A stretch of 26,277 nt of DNA from a virus (IMGVR_UViG_3300031521_000316:1-26277), one strand, 5' to 3'; counted from the stretch's first letter, positions 6,969 through 15,269 are shown. The notes: generated by a model not told the origin, from the letters alone. A program made the numbers and translations.

Positions 6969-7961
6969 TTAAAGAATCAATCCTGAACCCACAGCCTTAT
7001 CATTAGCTGTAAGCACTCCAGTTACTTTCAAACGCGCATCCTGAGCATGTTGCAATTCAGTCAAAATATGTTGCAGATGTTTTCCAATTTCAGGAACAAT
7101 ACCATCGCTAACAACAAAATGCATTGGTGTTTTTTCCAATACCTTATTGTAAGCATCGCTTGGCAAGAAACCAGAACACTGATATTCTGGCATGCTTTGC
7201 ATGGTTGTTGACATTCCTTCTTTAACTAGCGTAGCAACACTAATTACATTACCAATATCTTTTGGTGTATCTTGATTGCACAAAACCGTAAGCGATGCCA
7301 GTTGAACAGGATACGTCGTTACCTTATCAAAACGCAGCCAGTTAAACAAATCTCTTGAATCCATTTCACGGTTTTCACGTGAATACAGCGCACAAAGAGA
7401 TAGGACTGAAGATACCAACAATTGATCAGCTTCTTCGCGAGTAGTCGTATTGCTATTTTGCACATACAACATCACTACAGGAGCTTTACACATTTTTGCA
7501 ATTGATTCATATGACTTAATAGTTTTCAAACTATTCTCACAATCCAAGCGAGTGTCGACTGAACCGATTGCCATGATAATGGTAGGAACTTCACTCATCA
7601 ATAATTCACGAGTAAGCAAAGGTCCAATAACGGAACCACTACCACCACCAGCACTTGAAATAATGATATTCAAATCCGCTGGTTTGAATTGTTGAAGAAC
7701 TGCACGAACGCGGTCGCCAATTTCTTCGTGATTTTCGCTACGAACTTTTCCAGAACCATCGAGACCATCAATGATGTAGCAATGTGCTGGATCAATTTCC
7801 TTTCTCAAATTTGAAAGACTCGTATCGATATATGCAATATCGAGTTCTCCAAAACCAATTTCTTTAAGACCACGATACTGCTCCAGCAGCGATCCAATAT
7901 TAAGTCCTGCTCCCCCACAGGAATAGCAACGAATAACGCCTTTTTTGATCATTCCACTCAT
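6969..7961 (-). CDS. phuZ: Phage tubulin PhuZ (tubulin/FtsZ-fold GTPase), 330 aa
   Basis: The tubulin signature loop SSAGGGSGSVIG is at residues 102-113. A T1-like loop, SCGGAGLNIG, is at 14-23, and a second phosphate-loop-like segment, DGSGKVRSENHEE, at 68-80. A D-x-x-D pair at 201-204 (MDSRDLFNW) fits the T7 loop catalytic acids. Length suits the family. In phiKZ-like phages PhuZ forms dynamic filaments that centre the phage nucleus and deliver capsids to it. The start at 7961 has AAGGG about 9 bases upstream. The promoter is probably the early-type element at 8091-8107, giving a leader of about 130 bases. The C-terminus (AVGSGLIL) lacks the acidic tail described for the studied PhuZ proteins, so filament contacts may differ. 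Confidence 0.93.
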   Translation of the reverse strand: MSGMIKKGVIRCYSCGGAGLNIGSLLEQYRGLKEIGFGELDIAYIDTSLSNLRKEIDPAHCYIIDGLDGSGKVRSENHEEIGDRVRAVLQQFKPADLNIIISSAGGGSGSVIGPLLTRELLMSEVPTIIMAIGSVDTRLDCENSLKTIKSYESIAKMCKAPVVMLYVQNSNTTTREEADQLLVSSVLSLCALYSRENREMDSRDLFNWLRFDKVTTYPVQLASLTVLCNQDTPKDIGNVISVATLVKEGMSTTMQSMPEYQCSGFLPSDAYNKVLEKTPMHFVVSDGIVPEIGKHLQHILTELQHAQDARLKVTGVLTANDKAVGSGLIL

Positions 7962-7989
7962 TTCTATTTTCCCTTATATGACATAGACA

Positions 7990-8019
7990 GGTGTATCGGA
8001 TGTTCCATAAACATACACC
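7990..8019 (-). promoter_or_regulatory. Leader hairpin upstream of phuZ
   Basis: GGTGTAT (7990-7996) pairs with ATACACC (8013-8019) in the 5' leader of phuZ, about 30 bases before the start codon. It could tune translation or mRNA stability. The stem is perfect but only 7 bp. Confidence 0.35.
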
Positions 8020-8090
8020 AAGTTTGTAAAAATATTTATTTGATTTTTTTATACACTATTATAACTATGATTAACACACTACTCAAGTTA

Positions 8091-8107
8091 GTAATATGTG
8101 TTTAAAA
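8091..8107 (-). promoter_or_regulatory. Putative early promoter (AAACACATATTAC) for phuZ
   Basis: The minus strand reads TTTTAAACACATATTAC, identical to 2634-2618 and followed by TAA. It sits about 130 bases upstream of phuZ, which is expressed early in related phages. It overlaps the first codons of the plus-strand ORF at 8098. Confidence 0.6.
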
Positions 8108-8937
8108 TAAAATACAATCCAAAGGAGAACATCATCTTAGCACTCAATAAATCCCTGGATGAAATTCACTACCGCATCCCAAAAGCAATATTGGATGCTG
8201 TGTTCATTGCACCCAGTACAAAATGGTCAAGAATACCTATTAATATTGATGAGCAAATAATGTCATTAGTTATTAGGCCTAGAGTTTTAGTTGACTGTAA
8301 CCTCGTTGGTGGAACTGAAGCATTTATACCTTTAGATGGCGTTCCGGTGGAACGTACAAATGATTATACATCTGTTTACAGAATTCCGAAATCCTACACA
8401 CAAGGTAGGTCAATTATTAGCGTATTGAATATTACATTTTCAGATCCTACTAAAGCATCAAGCTATGGTGTAGCTGCTGGTCAACAAAATACAACGATGT
8501 TGCAGCTTGGTAGTTCTGTGATGGATGCCATGGGTAGCATGCCTGTTACATCTACAGCTAGAGTTCAGTTAATTGGTGAGAATGTTGTTATGGTAAGAGA
8601 CACCGTTCTTTTACCTGCTAATATTTATTTAAGATGTTTATTAGCAAATGATGAAAACATGTCACATCTTCAATTGAAGAGCTATCGTGATTTTGCTAAT
8701 CTCGTAGTGTTTGCTGTTAAGGCATATGTTTATAACACTTATGTTATTCAACTCGATATGGGTGAATTACATGGTGGTCAAACAATCGGAAGATTTAAAG
8801 ATATTATTGATGGCTATGTAGATGCTGAAGATAACTATCAATCTTACTTAACAGATAAATGGCAGAAGATAGCTTTAATGAACGATACTGAATCTTGGAC
8901 TCGTATGTTAAAACTACGAATTGGTGGAAGTCGTTAA
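8098..8937 (+). CDS. Probable virion structural protein, up to 279 aa
   Basis: The frame is open from a GTG at 8098 that has no ribosome site and overlaps the divergent promoter element. A good ribosome site, AAAGGAG, lies at 8121-8127, but only ATC codons (8131, 8134) follow at proper spacing. The true start is therefore uncertain and could be GTG 8098 or a non-standard codon near 8131. The body is alpha/beta, for example RIPKAILDAVFIAPSTKW, RVLVDCNLVGGTEAFIPLDG and YVIQLDMGELHGGQTIGRF. It resembles conserved virion proteins of phiKZ-like phages by general character only. A strong hairpin follows the stop. Confidence 0.75.
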   Translation: MFKIKYNPKENIILALNKSLDEIHYRIPKAILDAVFIAPSTKWSRIPINIDEQIMSLVIRPRVLVDCNLVGGTEAFIPLDGVPVERTNDYTSVYRIPKSYTQGRSIISVLNITFSDPTKASSYGVAAGQQNTTMLQLGSSVMDAMGSMPVTSTARVQLIGENVVMVRDTVLLPANIYLRCLLANDENMSHLQLKSYRDFANLVVFAVKAYVYNTYVIQLDMGELHGGQTIGRFKDIIDGYVDAEDNYQSYLTDKWQKIALMNDTESWTRMLKLRIGGSR

Positions 8938-8956
8938 AGAAAAAAGAAAGAAGAAA

Positions 8957-9005
8957 CATACTAGTCAGAACAATCCGTTAAAGGAAAGTTCTGACTAGTA
9001 TGCTG
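8957..9005. terminator. Bidirectional hairpin terminator
   Basis: A perfect 15-bp stem (8957-8971 with 8988-9002) lies between convergent genes. On the plus strand TATGCTG (8999-9005) overlaps the stem end. On the minus strand the stem is followed by a T-rich stretch ending in TTTTTT. Confidence 0.75.
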
Positions 9006-9055
9006 GACATGTGCAAATAAACACTTAATGAATTGTGACCAATCACTACTAGTGT

Positions 9056-9078
9056 GATATAGGTCTGAAATAATCTAG
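9056..9078 (-). promoter_or_regulatory. Diverged third copy of the 26-bp element
   Basis: It matches the element at 1420-1445 and 25103-25128 at 19 of 23 aligned positions, in the same minus orientation (TATTTCAGACCTATATC). Downstream on the minus strand there is no gene, only the hairpin at 9002-8957. It would therefore drive a short RNA of about 100 bases, or be a relic. Confidence 0.4.
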
Positions 9079-9089
9079 AATATTAGATG

Positions 9090-9314
9090 TTATACAAAAG
9101 CTTCAGCGTAACGTCGGTCTAAATTTTTATGTCTCTTCTCAACACTACGTAATTTTAAACTACAAAGATTAAAATCTTCTTCTGTTGGATTATTTCTCGA
9201 TAGTGATTTGAAATCTTTAATACATTCATCGTAAGCTGCGATAATGGATTTGTATTCTCTTTTAAAAAAATTCTCTGTTGATTTTTCAGAATCATTAATT
9301 GTAATAGTGGCCAT
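9090..9314 (-). CDS. Small helical protein, 74 aa, unknown function
   Basis: The start at 9314 has AGGAT about 10 bases upstream. The protein is highly charged and predicted to be nearly all helix after a short strand (MATITIND). It includes FFKREYKSIIAAYDECIKDF and LRSVEKRHKNLDRRYAEAFV. It is similar in size and character to the 70-aa gene just upstream. An early-expressed host-takeover or coiled-coil adaptor role is possible but not shown. Confidence 0.65.
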   Translation of the reverse strand: MATITINDSEKSTENFFKREYKSIIAAYDECIKDFKSLSRNNPTEEDFNLCSLKLRSVEKRHKNLDRRYAEAFV

Positions 9315-9405
9315 TATATTCTAATCCTAATTGAAAATTATTAAGGGCTATATCGTGTTCAAATAATTATCACTTGTATTAAAAAATTACTTAAGGAAAA
9401 ATAAT

Positions 9406-9618
9406 CTATTCACTATCAATCGTTTTAAGTTCTTTTTCTAAAGCTTTTTGTTTTCTTTGCATTCGTTTTATTCCCCTACTATTAGCACTAATAAGTTTTG
9501 CTGCTTCAATGGGATCTTTAGCAACAAGTTCTTGTAATCTTTTTATATTGTCATTATACTCGTTTATAAAACTATTAGCACAATCTAATTCTCGTTCAAT
9601 TTCTATTACTGTTAACAT
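9406..9618 (-). CDS. Small coiled-coil protein, 70 aa, unknown function
   Basis: The frame is open to 9648, but the ATG at 9618 has AAGG 8 bases upstream and lies 35 bases after the putative early promoter, so it is chosen. The sequence MLTVIEIERELDCANSFINE, followed by KRLQELV and RMQRKQKALEKELKTIDSE, reads as two heptad-like amphipathic helices. It is probably an early gene. The family is not recognised. Confidence 0.65.
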   Translation of the reverse strand: MLTVIEIERELDCANSFINEYNDNIKRLQELVAKDPIEAAKLISANSRGIKRMQRKQKALEKELKTIDSE

Positions 9619-9652
9619 ACAAATTACCTTATTGTGAGTAAATACCAAATTA

Positions 9653-9670
9653 GTAATATGTCGTTGAAAA
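9653..9670 (-). promoter_or_regulatory. Putative early promoter (GACATATTACTAA)
   Basis: The minus strand reads TTTTCAACGACATATTACTAA, sharing ACATATTAC with the elements at 2617 and 8091. It is 35 bases before the start of the 70-aa gene. Confidence 0.5.
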
Positions 9671-10265
9671 AATCTAAATTAAATGATTAATATAATGTGT
9701 TAATTTAGTAAAAATTTCTGTATTATATTGGGGGCTTCGCCCCCCTAAAATCATTTTAGTATGCGTATTCCTACGATTCGCTTTGCTCATCTCCGGCGCT
9801 ACGCATAGGAAGGGAGCAGGCTGCACATCTCATCCATTACGCTTCGCTACATTCCTTCGTCGTTCCGCCTGGAAAATTTAATTCCTAAAAATTAAACTTC
9901 CAAATAATATAAGTATAAAATAAAAAATTATTTTCTTTTTATTTTTGTATATAAAAAATGTTTTCCTAAACGTAGACTGATTATATTTATTATTTAAAAA
10001 ACTATATAATTCCAAAAAGACACGGTTTTATAAACTTACTTTGGGCGGCGATGTTCGGCGCGGGCGGCGGAGGCGCAAAATAGGTATGTAGCATTGGCGC
10101 TAAAGCGCTACAGTGCATTTTAATAGTATGTGTAGAGACTTACTACTAAAAGAATAACAAATGCGTCTATGGGCTTTATAACGAATTTAGAAAATTAATA
10201 TTTGTTTTATTGACAAATATTGTGATTCAGTTATATTAACTAAAAGTACATAAGGAATACAGATC
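9671..10265. other. Large intergenic region with GC-rich islands in AT-rich DNA
   Basis: It lies between divergent early and virion genes and holds no credible ORF. It contains a GGGGGC/GCCCCC hairpin with a UUC loop (9730-9744), a second hairpin CTAAAA/TTTTAG just after, and a GC-rich tract with GCTTCGC-like words (9766-9874). Next come about 130 bases of nearly pure A+T (about 9880-10015) with an AAATAAAAA/TTTTTATTT hairpin. A G-rich island at 10043-10076 is about 85 percent G+C, and GGCGC/GCGC follows near 10097. The last 60 bases should hold the promoter of the 262-aa gene; GTTATATTAACTAAAAG at 10232-10248 is a candidate. Origin, packaging or regulatory roles are all possible. Confidence 0.4.
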
Positions 10266-11054
10266 ATGAATTTATTAAAGCGAGCACTTGAGTCCGATGT
10301 TGAACCTGAAGGTAAAACAATTGTAATGAAAGGTCCGTTGTCTGAAGTTTATACTCAGGCTTTGAATATTGCATACAGTAAAGCTGAAGGCGATGATCCT
10401 AGTTCTACTGATCTAGTCACAAGCAGTGTTGATGGAATAGCTACTGAATCAGTTAAAGAAAAAGAAAAAAAGAAAAAGAAACTGGATATCAAAGTTAAGA
10501 AGAACTCATTCCATGAATGGTTGCATAAAAATCCTGGTGAAAAAATCACCGATGCCGATATTGAAAAAGGTTTGAAGAGCGACGATAAACATGTACAGAA
10601 AATGGCAAAATTTGCACAAAATGCAAAGAAATGGCATGATAAAGCTGAAGGTAAAAAACCTGCTACTGAATCCATAGATTTTAGTATCGAGAGTTTTGAT
10701 AACATTATCATGGAAACGCAGCAGATGGACATTACAGTAATGAATAAATTACTGAATGACATGAATGCTTCAAGTGCTCCGCCTACTGATAATTTTCAAA
10801 CTGTATATGGTGTTAGTAAAGATGCTGTTACAGAAGAAGACGTTATTGCTGTTACTTCGGAAGTTGTAAATACGCCGACAGACAGTGAATTCATTTTAGT
10901 TCTGGATGCAGTTACTCCTAGTACAGCAACTGATGTTGTTGAAGAAAAGATTGTTGAAATTAATGCGGCGTTAGAATGTATTGCTTCTGCATATGGGGTT
11001 AAGGTATTTAATAGCCTTAAAGATGCATCTGGTTACATTTTAAATAAACGTTAA
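10266..11054 (+). CDS. Probable virion protein with prohead-protease-type sites, 262 aa
   Basis: The start at 10266 has AAGGA about 9 bases upstream. Three parts can be seen. Residues 1-60 hold ALES at 7-10 and ATES at 59-62. A Lys-rich linker (64-79) leads into a compact module SFHEWLHKNPGEKITDADIE with later MAKFAQNAKKW (81-123), a pattern seen at the ends of several phage structural proteins. The C-terminal half (150-262) is acidic, alpha/beta, with VVEEKIVEINAALECIASAY. ATES (133-136) and SIES (140-143) flank the junction. Jumbo-phage prohead proteases of the phiKZ type cleave after A/S-x-E, so processing of this protein during head maturation is likely but inferred. It is followed by a strong hairpin. 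Confidence 0.7.
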   Translation: MNLLKRALESDVEPEGKTIVMKGPLSEVYTQALNIAYSKAEGDDPSSTDLVTSSVDGIATESVKEKEKKKKKLDIKVKKNSFHEWLHKNPGEKITDADIEKGLKSDDKHVQKMAKFAQNAKKWHDKAEGKKPATESIDFSIESFDNIIMETQQMDITVMNKLLNDMNASSAPPTDNFQTVYGVSKDAVTEEDVIAVTSEVVNTPTDSEFILVLDAVTPSTATDVVEEKIVEINAALECIASAYGVKVFNSLKDASGYILNKR

Positions 11055-11062
11055 AATAAGAA

Positions 11063-11098
11063 ATATAGTCGGTAGGTTTTCCTACCGACTATATGCTG
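11063..11098 (+). terminator. Hairpin with overlapping TATGCTG
   Basis: A perfect 14-bp stem (11063-11076 with 11081-11094) has a TTTT loop. TATGCTG at 11092-11098 overlaps its foot, followed by TTTAATAAT. Confidence 0.7.
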
Positions 11099-11157
11099 TT
11101 TAATAATACAATTTATCGGCTAATCTTGTGTAAGCTTTATTAAGTAAAGGCAAGATA

Positions 11158-12387
11158 ATGAATAGTGTTTTAGAAGTTTTTAATGAAGAATGTAAGACAT
11201 TAGTTCTAGACATTCATTTAGTAAAGCGACTATTAAAGTATCAGACTGATTTTGTAATGAAGAATCAGGATCATCAAGAATTTTTTGGTGGAAATTTAAC
11301 TGGTGTCCATGTTGTTAGATTTACCGATGCAGATAGAAACAGATGGTTCCATGAAATTTTGGAAGTTGATGATGGTCCGTTAGAGGAACGTTTATTAGCA
11401 TTGCCAACAATTAATGCCGAATATCATGTTTCGAGCGACACTATGAATTTGTCGTGCATTTGGCTAGCACATGCATTGTTTAATAGCTCATTGCTAAATA
11501 AAGAACAAAAACACGAAGCAATGGTTAATGTGTTTTTAGTCTTACAGTATAAATATTTGACTAGTAGATTGTTTCGGCATTTTATTTATCCAGCCGATAA
11601 AGCTACAGCAGAAGCTACTTATGCACAATTAAATTATAAGTATGCTATCAAGGTTTATGGTAGTTGGTCAGCACTCTTGCTGGCTAGGGCAGAAGAAATC
11701 ATCTCTGAAAGTAGTATTCATTATAAAACTATTACGGAAATGAAATCTGATAAAGACGTTGTATATATGCTTAACGATACTCAAGGTCGGATTAGAGATA
11801 TGTTAAAAAATATATATGATGTTTTCAAACGCGTGCACGAACAAGGTACTCGAATAATTACAACAAGTTCAGTTATTGAGCACGAAGGTGTTGAGGTTCT
11901 AAAAGAAAAAACTCATGACATAATGAGCTATAAGAGGTATATTGGCTCTATAATTTCAGATAGAAATTCTTTTATTCGTTTAGAATTAGTTAGCATTATT
12001 GAAAAATTAATTTATACAATGCCATCAAAACCATTCATGGAAACATTAGAATGGATGTCGGATAATTACCGACAGCATGGAGCTACAGTTATTGAGGAAA
12101 TTCTCGATGAAACTTTAGTTCATTGTTTTGATTACATTAGCAATAATAAAGACGTAATTAGAAGTACAACTGATTACGCTACATTATTGAGTAAATTAAA
12201 AGGCGTGTATATGTCTTCTCGTTCTACAGACGTAGTGTTGTTGTCGTTGCGCGAAAAAGTAGAGACCATGGTTAAAATGGCTACTCATAATCGTAATGAA
12301 TCAGTAATTTCATCTGTACGCACTGGAATTATGCTTTACATTAACATACGTACGCTAACAATGAAACACTATGCAACCACTATCTAA
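11158..12387 (+). CDS. Probable virion or conserved jumbo-phage protein, 409 aa
   Basis: The start at 11158 has AAAGG about 8 bases upstream. The protein is mostly helical, without membrane spans or enzyme motifs. It contains TGVHVVRFTDADRNRWFHEI and later long helical stretches such as IRDMLKNIYDVFKRVHEQ. It stands between the 262-aa virion gene and the 163-aa gene on the same strand, with 30 bases to the latter, so the two are probably co-transcribed. The position beside terL suggests a late or structural role; the function is not known. Confidence 0.7.
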   Translation: MNSVLEVFNEECKTLVLDIHLVKRLLKYQTDFVMKNQDHQEFFGGNLTGVHVVRFTDADRNRWFHEILEVDDGPLEERLLALPTINAEYHVSSDTMNLSCIWLAHALFNSSLLNKEQKHEAMVNVFLVLQYKYLTSRLFRHFIYPADKATAEATYAQLNYKYAIKVYGSWSALLLARAEEIISESSIHYKTITEMKSDKDVVYMLNDTQGRIRDMLKNIYDVFKRVHEQGTRIITTSSVIEHEGVEVLKEKTHDIMSYKRYIGSIISDRNSFIRLELVSIIEKLIYTMPSKPFMETLEWMSDNYRQHGATVIEEILDETLVHCFDYISNNKDVIRSTTDYATLLSKLKGVYMSSRSTDVVLLSLREKVETMVKMATHNRNESVISSVRTGIMLYINIRTLTMKHYATTI

Positions 12388-12417
12388 CAAAACGAATTAC
12401 ACTATAGGTTGTTAGAA

Positions 12418-12909
12418 ATGAACTTTATTACTGGTTTAATAAATCGTTTTCTTTTATTCGTAGAAAGGTTAAAAGGAAACACAACAGTGATTGAAATTAA
12501 AACCCCTAAGAATTTAGTAGGGCATTTAACTGGATATAGTGTTCATGGTTATGAAATACAAATATTTTGTCAGAAACGGCATTATAGACGCAGTTACGAT
12601 AGTTGGTATATTCCGAATGTAAACCACATAGCGTATCGGGTGTTTAGTATAGTGACCAACGATGCTCCAGATAGATTGAAAAAAGCGTGTGAGTTAGATA
12701 TAGTTATTCCAGAACTAATGGCAGAAACAATTGATGAACGTCGTCAAAGACAAGCAGCAATTGATGCATATTTGGATATATTGGCTCAATCACTTATAAC
12801 TGATAATAGTAATATTAAAGGGAATGGTGATGTTGCAACACGAGTTCCAAACACTCAAGATATCTTAAATGTTTTAAGCAAATGTAAAATGTCTGATGAA
12901 TCACAATAG
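12418..12909 (+). CDS. Hypothetical protein, 163 aa
   Basis: A TTG at 12409 is also in frame. ATG 12418 is preferred because ATAGG lies 9 bases before it and nothing precedes the TTG. The N-terminus is moderately hydrophobic and amphipathic (MNFITGLINRFLLFVERLKG). The middle is beta-rich with many aromatics (GYEIQIFCQKRHYRRSYDSW), and the C-terminal half is helical. The stop is TAG, directly followed by the shared terminator. Function unknown. Confidence 0.65.
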   Translation: MNFITGLINRFLLFVERLKGNTTVIEIKTPKNLVGHLTGYSVHGYEIQIFCQKRHYRRSYDSWYIPNVNHIAYRVFSIVTNDAPDRLKKACELDIVIPELMAETIDERRQRQAAIDAYLDILAQSLITDNSNIKGNGDVATRVPNTQDILNVLSKCKMSDESQ

Positions 12910-12973
12910 CGGCATATCCCATATACCAGACTCTCAGTATAGTTGAGATTTCTGGTATATGGGAATTATGCTG
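12910..12973. terminator. Bidirectional hairpin with TATGCYG on both sides
   Basis: CCCATATACCAGA/TCTGGTATATGGG forms a 13-bp stem between convergent genes. On the plus strand it is followed by TATGCTG (12967-12973). On the minus strand it is followed by TATGCCG (12916-12910). The heptamer thus appears on both sides, each oriented with its own incoming transcript. Confidence 0.8.
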
Positions 12974-15196
12974 TTAACCAAATTTATCTAATATTTCATA
13001 ACTAGTCATAGGCCTATCTGAAAGCACCCCATTCAAAGCATTTTGTGCCTGAACGTTATATGCTACAATATCCTGATTATAGTTTCTACGTTTATTTCGT
13101 TTATTGTCATAGGCCTGTTGAATCAAAGTATCTAGTGAATATATTTCACCACTCTCTAAGATAATCTGTTTATCAAGTCTACGTAATTCATGTTCTAAAC
13201 GCAAACAAACATATTCATCAGTTTCCTTACTAAGTTGATCGTACATTAATTCGATTTGTTCTCTAATAGCTTGTTGCTCAATTCGAAGTTCTTTATCCAA
13301 TGGAGTTTCCTCTGACTTAGATACGACATTTACCATGATTTGTTTAGAATCAATACCGTAATAAGATAGATTTTTTCCTTGGGTAAGTAACCAATGTCCT
13401 AACAACCAACCAATGACTAAGTCATCGTGTTCGCCTTCTTCGTGATCTATTCTACCGTTTCTATTAACAAGTCCGGTTATCTGATCAATTAATGGTTTAT
13501 CGTGAATCTTATCGCAACTACGCTTAGCAGCATTTTGCAATGTAGTTGAATACAATTCACTTCTACTAGCGTAACCAACACCCGCAGTAGCAAAGCCAAA
13601 AGTTTTCTTATAACGAACATAAATGTCTTTACTACGACGATTCATCGGTTGTTTGATTTCACGATATCTGTCTGGATATTCATCGTACTCATTAACAACT
13701 CTATTAAATAAACGTTGAAACGGATCAATTCCATGTTCCGGTAACATTAGCAATAGATAATCTAATAGCATTGCGCCAGTTGAACGACGTTCAATAATGG
13801 CTGTAATGTTTGGATATGAAACTAATATTGAACAAACCCATTTAGAAAATGTGATTAAGTTAGTTTCGTTATACGTACCAACAGCAATGATTTCCAATGT
13901 TTCAATATCTTCAATTACCAATGAAATATCGTCACCGCCACTAGCCTCACTAGTATCCATTCCAAGTACGAATTTGCCTGTTGCTAGTCTGTGGAATATT
14001 TCAGTTTCTGGAATATACCAACGAGTGATATAACCATCAGGAATACTAATGTCAGTATAAGTAGGACTAAATTGACTTTTTGTAATTCTTTCCAATACAT
14101 AAACAGGAATTGGATTTGTTTGCGAACCTGATGTCCATAAATTAAAATAATCTCGATTAGCATCATCACCAGTTGCTGTTGATGTATCGATTTTATCTTT
14201 TAACCATTCGTCAGTTTTACCTAATTGACGATGATCCATCGTGATGTTAATTCTACACACACCACCACGCGAATTGTTTTTAACAAAATGCTCTAGTTCT
14301 GCTAAATTAGCACAGTCGAAGAAACGTTCATCCCAAACAGCAGAATTTGATAATAGATTGAAAATGTATTTTCCATCCTTATCATCTTTCTTACCAGCAG
14401 TTGTTGTTAAAGTAATGCCATAAGGCACACCAGCTTTCTTGGCTGCGTCAAAAGCAGCACCTGTTGCTGCTAGTAGCGCTGGCAAGGCAATGGCTATATT
14501 CGGCTGGAATGGAGCTTCATCAATACGCACTACGGATGTTACTAGACCACGACCCATGTTGTAAGCGCGCTTTGGTGACGCTTGTGGTACGTGTGCTGTA
14601 TATTTATTACCCAATGACTTAATAGATATTTCTTCTGTATTATTCGTATCATCTTTAGTTCGTTGTTGAAGATACAACGGTAACTCTGATGCAATATCTT
14701 TTATCTGTTGAATATTTTTTCGTCGTACAATTTCATCTTTAGTTAAAAGATTGATTTTTGTATTGTGACATAAAAGGTTCATTAAAAGAACGTCTAATGT
14801 ATCAATAGCAAATGATTTTCCAGTTTGTCTTGGTTGAATTAGAAATGTAGTAATGTGATTAAAGAAACACCACCATACTGAAATGTTGGCTCTATTGGCA
14901 TCAAACTGAACGGACTTCGAAGTACCTTCACCTGGAACTCTAGCTACTTCTCTTAGAAAGTACCAAGGGTTTTCTCGACACTCCAAAGCAATAGCTGCCA
15001 TTTGTTCCAATGTGAGCTTAGGATCAAATGGATCAACACCTTGTAAATCTGGATTAATTAACGCTAGAATAAATGCATGATTGTCTATACCCATGACTCT
15101 ATAAACAGAAGCCAGGCGCAAAAAGCTTTTATTGTTAGTTTTTGTATCAACAATTGCTGTTGGATACTTTCTCCAGTCTTCTTTAAATAAAATCAT
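12974..15196 (-). CDS. terL: Large terminase subunit, ATPase and nuclease, 740 aa
   Basis: The protein translocates genome DNA into proheads and cuts it. The N-terminal ATPase has Walker A QPRQTGKS at 121-128, Walker B VVRIDEAPF at 222-230 and the coupling motif TTTAG at 264-268. The C-terminal RNase H-like nuclease has its first Asp in LGMDTSE (D414), Glu in AIIERR (E469) and a final HDD at 590-592. All key residues are present. A charged helical C-terminal extension (about 625-740) is typical of the longer phiKZ-type enzymes. There is no intein or intron. The start at 15196 follows a hairpin-containing gap. Position next to the 559- and 856-aa virion genes matches the phiKZ gene 25-27 order. 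Confidence 0.93.
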   Translation of the reverse strand: MILFKEDWRKYPTAIVDTKTNNKSFLRLASVYRVMGIDNHAFILALINPDLQGVDPFDPKLTLEQMAAIALECRENPWYFLREVARVPGEGTSKSVQFDANRANISVWWCFFNHITTFLIQPRQTGKSFAIDTLDVLLMNLLCHNTKINLLTKDEIVRRKNIQQIKDIASELPLYLQQRTKDDTNNTEEISIKSLGNKYTAHVPQASPKRAYNMGRGLVTSVVRIDEAPFQPNIAIALPALLAATGAAFDAAKKAGVPYGITLTTTAGKKDDKDGKYIFNLLSNSAVWDERFFDCANLAELEHFVKNNSRGGVCRINITMDHRQLGKTDEWLKDKIDTSTATGDDANRDYFNLWTSGSQTNPIPVYVLERITKSQFSPTYTDISIPDGYITRWYIPETEIFHRLATGKFVLGMDTSEASGGDDISLVIEDIETLEIIAVGTYNETNLITFSKWVCSILVSYPNITAIIERRSTGAMLLDYLLLMLPEHGIDPFQRLFNRVVNEYDEYPDRYREIKQPMNRRSKDIYVRYKKTFGFATAGVGYASRSELYSTTLQNAAKRSCDKIHDKPLIDQITGLVNRNGRIDHEEGEHDDLVIGWLLGHWLLTQGKNLSYYGIDSKQIMVNVVSKSEETPLDKELRIEQQAIREQIELMYDQLSKETDEYVCLRLEHELRRLDKQIILESGEIYSLDTLIQQAYDNKRNKRRNYNQDIVAYNVQAQNALNGVLSDRPMTSYEILDKFG

Positions 15197-15227
15197 ATTT
15201 TAATTTCTTTCTTAAATAATTGTACTA

Positions 15228-15269
15228 ATATTCTTGCTATAATCAATAGTCAGATTATAGCAAGAATAT
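15228..15269 (-). terminator. 17-bp intergenic hairpin upstream of terL
   Basis: ATATTCTTGCTATAATC (15228-15244) pairs perfectly with 15253-15269 across an 8-base loop. It follows the stop of the 559-aa gene. There is no long T-run and no TATGCYG, so partial termination or RNA processing before terL is likely. Confidence 0.65.

Noticed and set aside
10355-10762. Minus-strand 135-codon ORF opposite the 262-aa virion gene
   Set aside because: It is rich in Phe/Ser runs created by the antisense of the Lys-rich linker and has no ribosome site.
12974-15196. Possible intein or intron in terL
   Set aside because: All ATPase and nuclease motifs are in order with normal spacing and the length fits the phiKZ-type enzyme.
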